Of a DNA stretch of 64,000 nucleotides, positions 27,480 through 38,645 are shown piece by piece. A model generated the notes under the pieces. That model worked only from the letters and a program-made list of their open reading frames with translations, was not told the origin of the DNA and made no database searches. The DNA lies in the NCBI RefSeq assembly GCF_042242105.1, contig NC_092018.1, positions 28,080,167 to 28,144,166 of the forward strand, given 5' to 3'. This stretch comes from Pempheris klunzingeri. Its lineage: Eukaryota > Chordata > Actinopteri > Acropomatiformes > Pempheridae. The position numbers and the translations under genes were made by a program. Within the stretch, counting starts at the first letter, position 1. Each line of letters begins with the position of its first letter.

Positions 27480-30400
27480 ATGGCCAAAATAGAGAACGGC
27501 CGTCAATCAGCGGACACGAGGAGCATCCGGACGATCAGCAGCAGTCACCTGGACGATGAAAGCTCTTTGGGATCCGACTCGGAGATCAACGGCTTCACCA
27601 GCGACAGACAGACGGACAGATATGGATTCATCGGCGGGGCGCAGCAGTACACGGAGGCGTCGTAAGTTTGCTTCAACTTTTAACAGTGATTCATTGTCTG
27701 TGTTGTTTAAAATACGGACAATAGGTGCTTTTAATCCTCTGCAGCCAGAGTTGGGAGCAGGGTTAGGAGATAATAATGTTGACACATCACAGGCTGTGTT
27801 GGTGTCTCTCTGCACAACAGAGCTCCCATCCAGCTGCGTGGCACAGGAGGGACTATTTGTTTTTAATCTGCATGCGAGCAGATGAAGATGGATAAATAAC
27901 ATGTGGCATAATTGTTCTATCATGCAAAACTCTCTGTACTGCTCTTGTCAGGGAAAAGCTGAAAAATCAACCCACACTGCCCATTTCTGTGTTTCTATTT
28001 ATTTGAGTTAATGCATTCACAGCCTTTTGAGGCAAGTTACAGTGTGTTTGGTCTAACAAGGCCTTTCTTCCCCTTTTTGCTGGAGGCCTTAAGCCACATT
28101 ATGGCACTGAAATAGTGGAAGGAGTGAGTGAAAGTTGTGCCAAGTGCTGGCTGGCTGGGAGCTTCCTGTTTTTTGGGAGTATTGGCAGACTTGGAGCCAC
28201 AGCTCTGGTGCCCCGTTACTAGAGGGCCTCTTTTGGCTCACAGCTTTATAGGTGGTCACACACCCGGGCTTTAACTTACACTGCTTGGCAGGGATTGAAA
28301 CTAGCTCATCATTGCCTCTAAAGGTCTTAAGAAGCTGGATTATAACCTATTGTTGCACGGATCCCCAACATAGAACTCACAGCTTTTTTTAACGGGGAGG
28401 GCTGTCACAAATTTGGAAGGGGAAAAAAAAAAAAGTGCTCTTTGAAGATGTTTGAACCCACAATTACAGACTTGTGCTGATGAGATAATTGCATACCTTA
28501 GTAAAGCATCAGACCGCATTCATAATGTAGCTTAGACTTGCCTACGTTTTCTTTTTCTGCTGGAGAATATTACGTGCAGCCCCTTTATGTTTTTCTTTTT
28601 TTTTTTTTTTGCCTGTAAATGTTAAAAGTTAAATTACATCACAAGACAGTCAAATCCTCACTGCAGCTCTTTGAGGTTAAATTAGATGGGCCAGATCTGA
28701 GTTTGTGTCTTTTATAGACTCTTCAAAACAAGGTTAGTAGCTGTTATTTTTGACTCGCTGCACAGTTTGCAGAGATGGCCACACATGGAGGTGCGATGGC
28801 ATATGCTGAAAGAAAAAGGGTGTTTTTCTTGTTTTTGTCACAGCCTCCCAACATACGTCTGCCATCAGCATCTTTGTTTTATGTTTATCCAAACTATTAT
28901 TATTTTAGCCCAGTCTTATTGGAAAATATGCAAACTTTTTCTTCACCTGTATTCCCTCTGCAAAAATAAGACTAGATTTAGATGTTGCTCAGTTGTTACT
29001 TGGTTTTAACGGTGATTTAATGTGCAAAACGATTAAACATATCCTTCAAATCTCATCTCTTGTGTCCCCAGAGCTCGGGATGTGCCCCCAGAGGTGCTCA
29101 GGCAAAGGGAGGTGAAGTGGCTGGACATGCTTAGCCACTGGGACAAGTGGATGATCAAGAGATTCAATAAGGTCGGCACCAAGTGTTAACTCAGTGGCAC
29201 ACAACATCAGCTGCCTTATTTGTATGTCTTATATGATGCCATCCATGTGGGTTGGCCAGATCTGAATTAATCCTGTTTTTGTCAAGGTTTCCTAAAGCTG
29301 AGAAGCTGGTATCTCGGCTTTACCGTGTTCTCTCCAGGCTCCAGTTTTTTTCACTCCTGAGAAGTTTTGCACACATGATCAGTCAAGGCAAATGGCATTG
29401 CTCAAGTGTTTGATTGCACAAGGACAAGACTTCTGTGGACACATTGTTTGCAGCTTCACTTGTCTGACTGGTTCTGTGTGAAACTCTCTCAGCAGTTCAG
29501 CCCAGCGCCATAACTTCACCTCATTTCCATGAGTCAGCAGTGGGGCAGGACACAACAAATTGACAGTCTCAGATTCAGGGTGGGGCTGTATTATCTTCCT
29601 GTGAGACAGCCATGTAATAAATGTGCTGTGGGTACGAACTATAGCTGGGCTTAAATGCAAGACAGGTTAAAGCGCCTCATGAAAAGAAGAAGCAGCACAT
29701 TTGAAGGTCAGGGTTTCTGATCCTGTACTGGAGGTCCGTCTGTCAGTCCAGTATCAGTGTCAGTTGCACATTGGACGAAAAAATGATAACACTTTTATTT
29801 GTACATTCCATTCAGATTCAGTGCCAAGGAAAGAAGCGAGTTTCTTGAGTCTTGGTAGATTTTATAAACTATAGTGTGTACATTAATGATCCATCAATCA
29901 ATCAATCAATCTTTATTTATATAGCGCCAATTCATAGCAGCGTTATCTCAAGACGCTTTACATAAAGAGCAGGTCTAGACCAAACTCTTTAATGAAGAGA
30001 GAGAGAGAAGAGAGACCCAACGATTCAGGAATTCAAAATTAAGGATTCAAGAATCCCCACATGAGCAGCATCAGATATTATATTGAGCAACAGTGGAGGA
30101 AGAACTCCCCTTTAACAGGAGGAAACCTGGAACAGAACCAGGATCAATGTGGGCGGCTTCTGTAGGGGTCTGTGTTGGGTGGAGGTTGGACAGAGAGAGA
30201 GAGAGAGAGAGACAACACAAACAGCAACCAACATACTAACAGTGACTATAGCACTAATAAATTAGCAGTATGTTAATATTGAAAAACATGACGAGTGGCC
30301 GACGATCTGCAGCAGTGATTCATGAAGCCAGAGAACCACAGCAGGAGAACCAGGACCAGGATCCACAGGAACCTGAGAGATGAGAAAAGCACAGAAAGGC

Positions 30401-31630
30401 TCCGGGGAAGATAGTAGCAGACATTCAGCGGACATGAGACATAATGATGGAGAGGAAGAGGAGGATAGAGGAGTCCTAAGCCCGGCAGTCTGAGCCTATA
30501 GCTGCATAACTAGGGGCTGGTCCAGGGCCTGAGCCAGAGAGGGTGTCTGCCCCCCGAATCCAAACTGGAAGGAGATTCCACAGGAGAGGAGCCTGATAGC
30601 TGAAAGCTCTGCCTCCTGCACTACTTTTGGAGACTTTAGGAACCACCAGTAGACCTGCAGTCTGGGAGCCCAGTGCTCTAGTGGGGTAGTACGGTACTAT
30701 GAGCTCTTTAAGATATGATGGAGCCTGTAGTCGGTGTCCAAGTATATTTGGCCCAAACTGTTTCCCTCCTAACTACCACAGTATATGAACTCTTACTTTT
30801 GTCTGTGAGGTCTCTTCAGTGTCAAAAAAGGATGTTGTGTTTATGAACAGTGGTTTCTCAGATAACCACGTGTGCTGTTACTCAGTGATTTGAACAGATA
30901 ACTGCATTTCACATTTCACCAGAAAAAGGAACCAATACTAAGTGTCGGGTCTGGTGCTTCCACAGCTGCTTGTATATACTGTAGCTTGCATAATGCTTGT
31001 GACAAGCCGTTGTCACACTGTACTGTCCTTGTGTCCTGCTTTATGATGAATAATGAATATATATAATGAACCCTCGTTCCTCTGTGGCTCAGGTGAGGCT
31101 GCGGTGCCAAAAAGGAATCCCTCCTGCCCTCCGAGGCCGTGCTTGGCTCTACCTTTCCGGGGGGAAGATGAAGAAAGAGCAGAACCAGGGAAAGTTTCAG
31201 GTCAGAGAGTTCTCTCTTTCTCTTCCTCCTTGCTGAGTACCAGCGATACTTTTGTAGTTTAGAGCCTTGCCGTGGTCTGCGTAGAGCTGCAGCCATTTCA
31301 CCGTTAGTACAGGAAGTTAAAAATGTAAAATTAAGTGCTGTTCAAGAGTTTCAGATGTTTCAGTTTTAAACCCTAACCCATTGCCGTAATTACTACCCGT
31401 GTGTAGTAAAGACGTCTCACAGCCTCGTCCATGTGTCCTGACAGGAGCTGGACAGCCAGCCTGGGGATCCCAAATGGTTAGATGTGATAGAGAAAGACCT
31501 CCATCGACAGTTTCCTTTCCACGAGATGTTTGTGTCACGGGGAGGACACGGGTAAGCTGGCTGACACGATATGAGATTACACGCTGGAAACGATAAAATC
31601 CTGTTTGATAATAGATTTGACGGTCTAACT

Positions 31631-31674
<44 letters not shown>

Positions 31675-34600
31675 GGCGTTTTGACCCTCCGCAGGCAGCA
31701 GGACCTGTTCCGTGTCCTGAAGGCCTACACTTTGTACAGACCGGAGGAGGGATACTGCCAGGCTCAAGCTCCCATTGCTGCTGTGTTGCTCATGCACATG
31801 CCTGCTGAGGTACGCCTCCCCTCCACCACAAACACCACATAAACTGCCTTGTTCGGTGTGAGGGGACCGTCACCATATGTTGGCAGGCTTTATAATACCA
31901 TGCTGGCTGTGGAGTTATTGGCGGCCTGGGCCACTGCTAAAAGACAAAGTTCTAAAGGCTTGTTATTATTTTGATCTGTAAAAGAAATCCACCCTAAATT
32001 GTTTTACAGCGTTTTTAATTTGTGACCTTGGACAAGTCTATTTTTAAGCTGAACAGCACAGATGATGTCATCTGGAGATAAATCCCAGAGCTGCTCCAGA
32101 GAATAATGGATCGAGTTTAAAACATTATGACAGCAGCCATGGTGACTACTTTTGACACGTAAATGTTTAGTTTCGCATTCAAAGCCATACGTCCAATAAA
32201 ACGCAGTTCTTTGGGTTTATATATCCACTGATCTCTGGCAGTTATCACTTTGATATGCAACACGAGAAAACAAACAGAGCTGTAAAGAGGTGAATTTATT
32301 GAAATTAAAAATGCTAAATAGTGTCAAGGGGATAGTTCTCTCAAAATATGCTCATCATGCAAACAATAATATCAGCTGTCATTAATTAAAATGACTTTTT
32401 TAGGATATGATGAACATTAAAAAACGTGTGGAGGATTTAGATGCTGCTGAGTTATTGGTATTCTGATGTGATCCACCTTAGTAGTGGTGTTAAGTTACAC
32501 ATAATGACTTCACAGTTCCTGTCTGTGAGGCGTTAACATCATTCAGCCTTCTGCTGTTGCCCGGTATGAGCCGGCCTTCCATGTGTACACAGGGAAACGT
32601 TGTGTAGAGCGAACGGTTCCACTTTCCTGACAACATGTTCATGTGTTTCCACAGGATGCCTTCTGGGGGCTGGTCCAGATTTGTGAGAAGTATCTTCCTG
32701 GCTACTACAGTCCTGGCCTGGTGAGAAATGCAAAGAGAGCATCACGTCATATGATTTTGCCGTTCCAAGAACTGTAATCCAGGTTAACTAACTGGGCTTT
32801 CGCTGTGACTGCAGTGGCATTTTTGTTGCTGCAGAGTGCTCAATGTGTGTGGCAGAACTCTGTGGTTATGACACGCAAATGAAAACAATGAGGCATTGTC
32901 AGTCTTGTCGGACCGTAATTTAACATTCGATTACTTCACCAACAGCACATAGAATGAACTATCTTGCTTAATCACTTTTGATTTATGGAGCTACAAAAGT
33001 CGATGTAAGAAGATCTGGGAAGGCATGCATGGTGGGAGCCACAAACAGCAACACTCAGAAATGATGAACATCCACATGCGTATCAGGCTTCAGCCCCGAC
33101 AATACAGAGCACAATGGCTTTTGTTTTCTCTGTTCACGCTTTCCTACCTGTGTGTCTTTCAGGAAGCTATACAGTTAGATGGAGAGATCCTGTTCGCTCA
33201 GCTGCGCCGTGTCTCCCCGCTAGCCTTCCGCCATCTGGAGAAACACAAGATCGACCCCATTTTCTACATGACTGAGTGGTTCATGTGTGCCTTCTCCAGG
33301 ACCCTGCCCTGGGCCTCTGTGCTGCGCGTGTGGGACATGTTCCTCTGTGACGGTAACAACGGCTTACGGCGCTGCAGTTGCAGTGGCACCAGATGTTGTA
33401 GACATTAGAAGTTCTCCATAATGATACTGCGTTCACAATGCCGTCTGGCTCCTCTCCCTCCCCCAGGAGTGAAGATCATCTTCCGCGTGGGTTTGGTGCT
33501 GCTCAAGTGCATGCTGGGGACCCGGGAGAAGCTGAAGGCCTGCCAGGGCCAGTACGAAACCATGGAGCTTCTCAGGGCCATCGAGCCTCGATACATGCAG
33601 GAGAGCTTCCTCATCCGAGAGGTAAGAGCAGAGGAGCAGGAGCGGAGGGCATGGTGACTACAGAGATGATCCTTTTAACCAAAAACGTGTGTGTGTTCCA
33701 AGGTACTTGTTGGTTAGCGTTCACGTTGCTCAATCTCCATAAGCTACAGGAAGAGTTAAGTTAGTTTAAATATATCCAAAAACTGACCGGTTTATGTCAC
33801 ACAAGAGCTGGACCACACAGGCTGGGCCATGCATAATACATATATACATATATATATATATGAAGTATTTTCCTACTCGATTCATATTCATGATATATTG
33901 AAAATGTTCCTACTATTTTTCTAAGGCTGAAACACCAGACCACAAGCTAAATTAATTATTGTCTCATGTTGAAGTGCATTTGTTATAAAGTGTATTTTAG
34001 TCAGTTGTTGGTTATTCATTTGTTTAAACAACCTAAATGTAGATTATAGAGGCGCTATGGATCAGGCAGTTCAGGTTTGGTGGCCGCTATGTGTTTCCGG
34101 GCACTTCGGTATTTAATGCTGACGTCGGTGATGTCATTTATGGAGCCGGTGAAGTGTGTGTTGTAGTCGATTTGTTAAAATGCGCAAAAACTGATTCTAA
34201 TTGATTCAGCCAGCCTTGGACAGTGTGATCTGTGGGGTGATTCTGAATGGAAGTAACACATTCAGAAAAAGTAAGTGTGCATACGTCCTCCTATTTTTAT
34301 GACTCCAAATGTTTTCCCACATGAACAGCGTTACATATGGCTGACTGAGATGTACTAAGATCTGCTTAAGGCACGGACACTGTCAATGACAATAAGTCAT
34401 ATTACATCGGCACAATCCTTAAATCATGTAGCTCAGGGTTGTCGCTCAGGAACAATGGGTGCTCAGAAATGCAGCCAAGGAAACAGAAGAGACTGAGAAT
34501 TAAGCTGAGTGCTGGATGGTCAGTGTCTGGTTCCTGCGCCAGGCTTACTGTGAGTCTCTGTCCGGGCTAACAATACCGCCTTATGTGAGGGGCTGTCTTG

Positions 34601-35308
34601 ACCGTGGGTGACCATGCGTTCACACCAGCCCTGAGGCCCTTTGGCATTTAGAGACAAAGTTCACATTTGTACACAATGGTCAAACATGGAAGGAAGTAGC
34701 TGTATGTCCCATCAAGGGCCGGTCTTTTTTCTACAGCTTTCCTTTGAGAACCGTCTGTAATATGTGTTCCGGTGACGCGTCTCCTCCGATTGCAGATTCT
34801 GGAGGTGCCGGTGACAGCGCGAGACGTGGAACGGGAGCATCACGCCCAGCTGAAGCGCTGGAGGAAGAACCGCGGGGAGCTGAATTTCAAGTCGCCGCCG
34901 AGGATGCACGGCGCTCATGTCATCATGCTGACCGAGCCGCCCAGGCGCCAGGACCTGCAGCAGAACCCCACCATTGTACTTGAGACGCCTCAGCCCACCC
35001 CGCAGCTGAAGAAGGGCAAGGAGGAAAAGAGAAGCAAGAAGAAGAAGAGCATGAAGAAATCCCAGCCCATTGAGGATATCTCCAATCCGTACTCCCTCCC
35101 CAGTGACCCTCCGCCTCCAGCTCCACCCTCCGATCCACCAGCCCCACCTCCAGTCGGCAGCGAGACAGCGCAGACTGTGCCACAGACTGAGAAAGACTCG
35201 CCTCACCAGCAGCAGGCGCCTCCTACAGACCTTCCCCCTGCCAAAGATTCTCCTCTTCAGCGATCCACACAAAGCCTTAGCAGCACAGAGCAGGACACGT
35301 ACCTGTAG
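27480..35308 (+). CDS. tbc1d10a: TBC1 domain family member 10A (EPI64-type Rab GTPase-activating protein)
   Basis: Nine coding exons join in frame: 27480-27661, 29072-29171, 31093-31200, 31445-31551, 31695-31809, 32655-32720, 33163-33352, 33467-33621 and 34796-35308, giving 511 aa (human 508). The TBC domain runs from about residue 102 ([16 protein letters not shown]) to about 310. Both catalytic fingers are present: IEKDLHR with Arg151 (IxxDxxR motif) and EEGYCQ with Gln188 (YxQ motif), so it should be an active GAP. A lysine-rich stretch ([17 protein letters not shown]) and a Pro-rich tail follow. The C-terminus is DTYL, the class I PDZ ligand by which EPI64 binds EBP50 in microvilli. Family members act on Rab27, Rab35, Rab8 and influence Arf6. 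The donors of exon 2 (AAG|gtcggc) and exon 3 (CAG|gtcaga) depart from consensus. Adjacent to sf3a1 as in human. Confidence 0.96.
29892..30740. mobile_element. Long dispersed fish repeat in tbc1d10a intron 2
   Basis: It opens with (ATCA)5 and CTTTATTTATATAGCGCC, continues with TCTCAAGACGCTTTACATAA and AGCAGGTCTAGACCAAACTC, then GGAGGAAACCTGGAACAGAA, and ends with AAAGCTCTGCCTCCTGCACT and GTACTATGAGCTCTTTAAGA. I recognise this as one long element seen many times in percomorph genomes, in this same order. It has no open frame. Class and family name are not assigned; the simple repeat at its left edge suggests a target-primed retroelement end. An internal (GA)n tract lies at 30192-30212. Confidence 0.7.
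31632..31673 (+). repeat. (TG)21 tract just before a tbc1d10a acceptor
   Basis: The tract ends 21 bp before the first base of exon 5 (31695), where the polypyrimidine tract would normally lie; only GTTTTGACCCTCC separates it from the acceptor AG. See findings. Confidence 0.9.
33831..33862. repeat. AT-rich microsatellite in tbc1d10a intron 8
   Basis: Tandem TA/ATACATAT units within the last, 1.2-kb intron. The rest of that intron shows nothing recognisable. Confidence 0.7.
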
Positions 35309-35802
35309 CTCTACAGCCGTGTGGACCGAGCACCAGCACCCATCAGCCAACCACCAGCCTGCGTTGCCACAAGGTCTCTGATTGGCCAGCATCAATATTA
35401 TTCTAATGTTGGACCGTTTTGTATCCATATATTCATTTTAGACACCGTTTTGCCTATGATATTATTAGTGTACACTAAAGCATCATTGCTATGTGTGAAA
35501 CTACTTTAATGCTTTCGCCATTTGTCCACATGAAGCTGACGTTGCCTCCTCTTGATGCTCTTATTCTCTTCTCAGACTCTAAGTCTTACCCCAAAATCCC
35601 ACCGGGCACGTCTGCGTCCCGTTTCCGGCTGTGGTCCGGTTTTGCTCCGTCCTCAGCGCGGTTGTAGCTCAGATTGATTTTTCATAATTTTTCCTGAGAC
35701 TTTCGTCTTCCTACCGTGTCTAAACAAGCTGCGTCTCATATTTTGTCTGTTTTTAATGTGCTTCTCGTGAATATTGACTTTTTTTCGTGCTGTGTCCTAC
35801 AG

Positions 35803-35889
35803 ACGGCCGCTAAAGTGAAAGTTTCCACATCCAAGGCGAACCTCTCTGACCAGTTCATGTCTGGCCTGGTGCCACAGAATATAAAATGA
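35803..35889 (+). other. tbc1d10a: Possible alternative last exon of tbc1d10a
   Basis: A good acceptor (ttttttcgtgctgtgtcctacag, ending 35802) is followed by 28 open codons and TGA, with the other two frames closed within a few codons. The reading is TAAKVKVSTSKANLSDQFMS and so on. The frame starts at phase 0, as exon 8 ends, so skipping the normal last exon would replace the lysine-rich and Pro-rich tail and DTYL. An open run of this length is not rare by chance, so confidence is low. Confidence 0.2.
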
Positions 35890-37888
35890 TATTGATGAAA
35901 TATATGATTGAAAGTCTGAAGGGGGGATTTTATTTTGAAAACTGACCATATTCTCCTTGCAGTTTGTTTGTCTGACTTCCTGTGGCCAGCGTCAAGAATA
36001 GACTTAGGCTAGACTCCCCTTAGACTTAGGGAGGAGCGCCGAGCTGCTTCTGGTAGCTTTTAAAGTACTGACTAGAGCCACATCGCAGCCGAAACGCCAC
36101 GCAGACACCCCCGGTGGGATCGAGCCTTAAGTATTCTGTATGTAAGGGAGATACGTCACTGCGTTATTGGGAGCAGAGTCCTTTCTTCTCAGCAGTTAAA
36201 GGTTTAAATGGGACTTGATGAGTGATGAGATGCTTTTGAAGTGTTCCTCTACATTTCCACTCAAACTCAACACTATTGAGATCAGCAGTAATACTGTGCA
36301 GCAGTGGATGCAAACGTTCCATCTTTCTTAAGCCATGATGTTTGACTATGGGGTTCAGTCACTAGAGGGCAGTCTCATAAAGGTCTCAGCTATCATTTCT
36401 GTTACAATCCCTGCTGCTGAAGCTGATCACAGCAGGGATGGGATTCCTTTAGGGGTTCAGCTTGGGAGGTCTAATTCTGACATCCAGCTCACGCGCATTT
36501 CATGTTTTGTTTTTTTTTTCTTCATCATCTTCCTGAAGTGATGGAATTGAGTCACAGCACATTGTGTTCACTCACATCTTTTTCTACAAGCACTATTTAT
36601 TTAAAGAACAGTTAAAACATGAAATATGTTGTGCGTGCGCATGCCCAAATGCACAAGTGGTCACATTTTTAAAATTTTTTATTGTCCGTTGAATTGGCGT
36701 GGTTTAACTCTGTAGAAACTCCAATATTCACTGTGCCAGGCACTAACAGCCACTTTAGAGCAGCAGTAATTCATGTTTCATGGGCAGCGGAGAGGAAAAC
36801 GCAGAACATTCCTCACTGTACGACACACATTCCTGCCTTGTTAAAAGCTGTGCAATTTCAAGTGTTCCCTGTGACATCTTGGACAGTGAGCGATTGCAAA
36901 TCACCTGATGGTGCTGACCTTCCTCTTGGTATTACTCAAATAATCCAGCTGGAGCCAAGAAGATCTTACAGTGTGTTGGGACTTATGTTTTTGTTTTTTT
37001 TGGTTGTTTTTTTACATATAAAATATATATTTTGCTAGAAATTCCAAAGCAGATTTAAGACTGTGTTTTGAGATGATCTACCTGTGAGCAGGCTTATTCT
37101 GTTAGCTCAGTCAACAGGGATCATGTGATTTCAAAATCTTCTTGGGGGGGATATTTGTAGCGACTCTTGATTTGAAAAGCTGGCTCATTTCTCTGGACAT
37201 ATGGAGACATGCAGGGCTTGTGAGGCTTCTTTTTCAAAACATATTGGACAATCTGTCTTTGTGGTCTACGCCTGTTTTCTGATTTTTACCACAGTGATAA
37301 AAAAAAAAAAAAAAAAGGCAAAGGGAGATTTGACAAGCATGAGCACACATTAGTAAAATGTGTTTTTGTATATGATTAATATAAAAAGAAAAGTCTGCTT
37401 AAAAAAAAAAAAAAGCTTGTCAGGTCAGTTATAGAAAGCATTGGGGTTTAAAAGGATAACACATTTTCAAGCAGCCACTCACCTGTATGCAGTAGCTTTT
37501 TAGTTGCTTATATTACACAGCTCACATTTCGCTGACGTTATATTTTAATTTAATGCTCGTTGTGTAGATATGACATGTAAAATAACAATTTGTTTAGTAA
37601 TGAAATCTATTTTTCAGTCTATGATGCCATATTTTATTGAGCAGTGGCAGAAGCTGCAGAGGGGACATCTCTAAGTCATCTGAAGTGTAGGACAGTATAT
37701 TTCAACATCTGTAGCACTAAGAGGAAAAAAGTCTATCTGATAATTTTCAGGGTAACTTTTCTAAGTGAAGATGTTTTTCTTACTCTAAAAGACCGATCTG
37801 GTATAATCGTACCATTCACACTAGGGTTAGAAAAGAGGTGTTTGACAACCATGGGGCAGTGTGCATCATCATGAATTTAAACTTTACA

Positions 37889-37894
37889 AATAAA
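37889..37894 (+). terminator. Poly(A) signal for tbc1d10a
   Basis: AATAAA followed by a T-rich stretch, then a change into repeat-rich intergenic sequence. Confidence 0.5.
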
Positions 37895-38499
37895 CTTTTG
37901 TTTAAAGTCGACTTAAAACCTTTCTGGCGTCTTGTTTTATTGACGACCGTAAATGTATTTGAGCGTATTGATCGTTGAGCCTTGCTGGATGTCACGTCCT
38001 GTCTTCACCAGCAGATGGAGCAGCAGAGTCACCACTTTTAGAGGAAGCAGTGGGTCCCAAAGTGGGTGCTGGCATGATGCTGTGGCACCCTGGGGTGTCT
38101 TTTTATTTTCTATTTGTTTTAATAATTTTTCACCACAAAAAATATGATTAAACAGTTACATCAATTACAGTTTTGCATTATATTTTCAAATGAGATGGGG
38201 GGGTGGGGGGGGCACACCTAAGATAGGTGACTTTTCAACAGAAATATGGAAATGAATTCAACCAGTGAGCATACTGAATTCTTGTTTGTTGTTTAGGTTT
38301 AATTCTGCACAGCAACAGAGGTTATAAAATGGTATTAAGGTTAAAACTGACTTCTTTTATCCCTGAAAATCCCTCATTAATTCATATATTCTAGATTTAT
38401 ACTATACACTTTTCACTTTTATCACATATTTTACGTCACTTATTTGTGATGTACAGGTTTACGTGTGTGTATGTGCGTTGGGGGTGGTGGCGGCATGGT

Positions 38500-38645
38500 T
38501 TAAAGGAATAGTTAGACATTTTAGGAATCACTTTTTGTTCTGCCAGGAGTCAGATGTGGAGATTGATACTCCTCTTATATCTCTACCCTAAATATGAAGC
38601 TGCAGCCAGCGGCAGGGTAGCTTAGCTGAGCACAAGGCCTGGAAA
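38500..38645 (+). repeat. Dispersed fish repeat (TTTAAAGGAATAGTT type), copy 1
   Basis: Begins TTTAAAGGAATAGTTAGACA, includes AATATGAAGCTGCAGCCAGC and GGGTAGCTTAGCTGAGCACA, and ends near CCTGGAAATGTCT. I know this order of words as a very common percomorph element. A second copy is at 54945-55150. Confidence 0.65.

Larger units (their letters stand above)
35309..37915 (+). other. tbc1d10a: tbc1d10a 3'UTR (probable)
   Basis: The first clear AATAAA after the stop codon, followed by a T-rich stretch, is at 37889-37894, so the transcript probably extends 2.6 kb past the stop. A(18) at 37300-37317 and A(14) at 37401-37414 runs lie inside. A possible alternative terminal exon lies at 35803-35889 (listed separately). 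No other gene is seen. Confidence 0.45.

Noticed and set aside
29892-30740. Long repeat considered as a non-coding RNA gene
   Set aside because: Its internal word order matches a dispersed repeat seen in many fish genomes, so a single-copy RNA gene is unlikely.
34712-35428. 238-codon open frame on the minus strand
   Set aside because: It is the antisense shadow of the GC-rich last exon of tbc1d10a.
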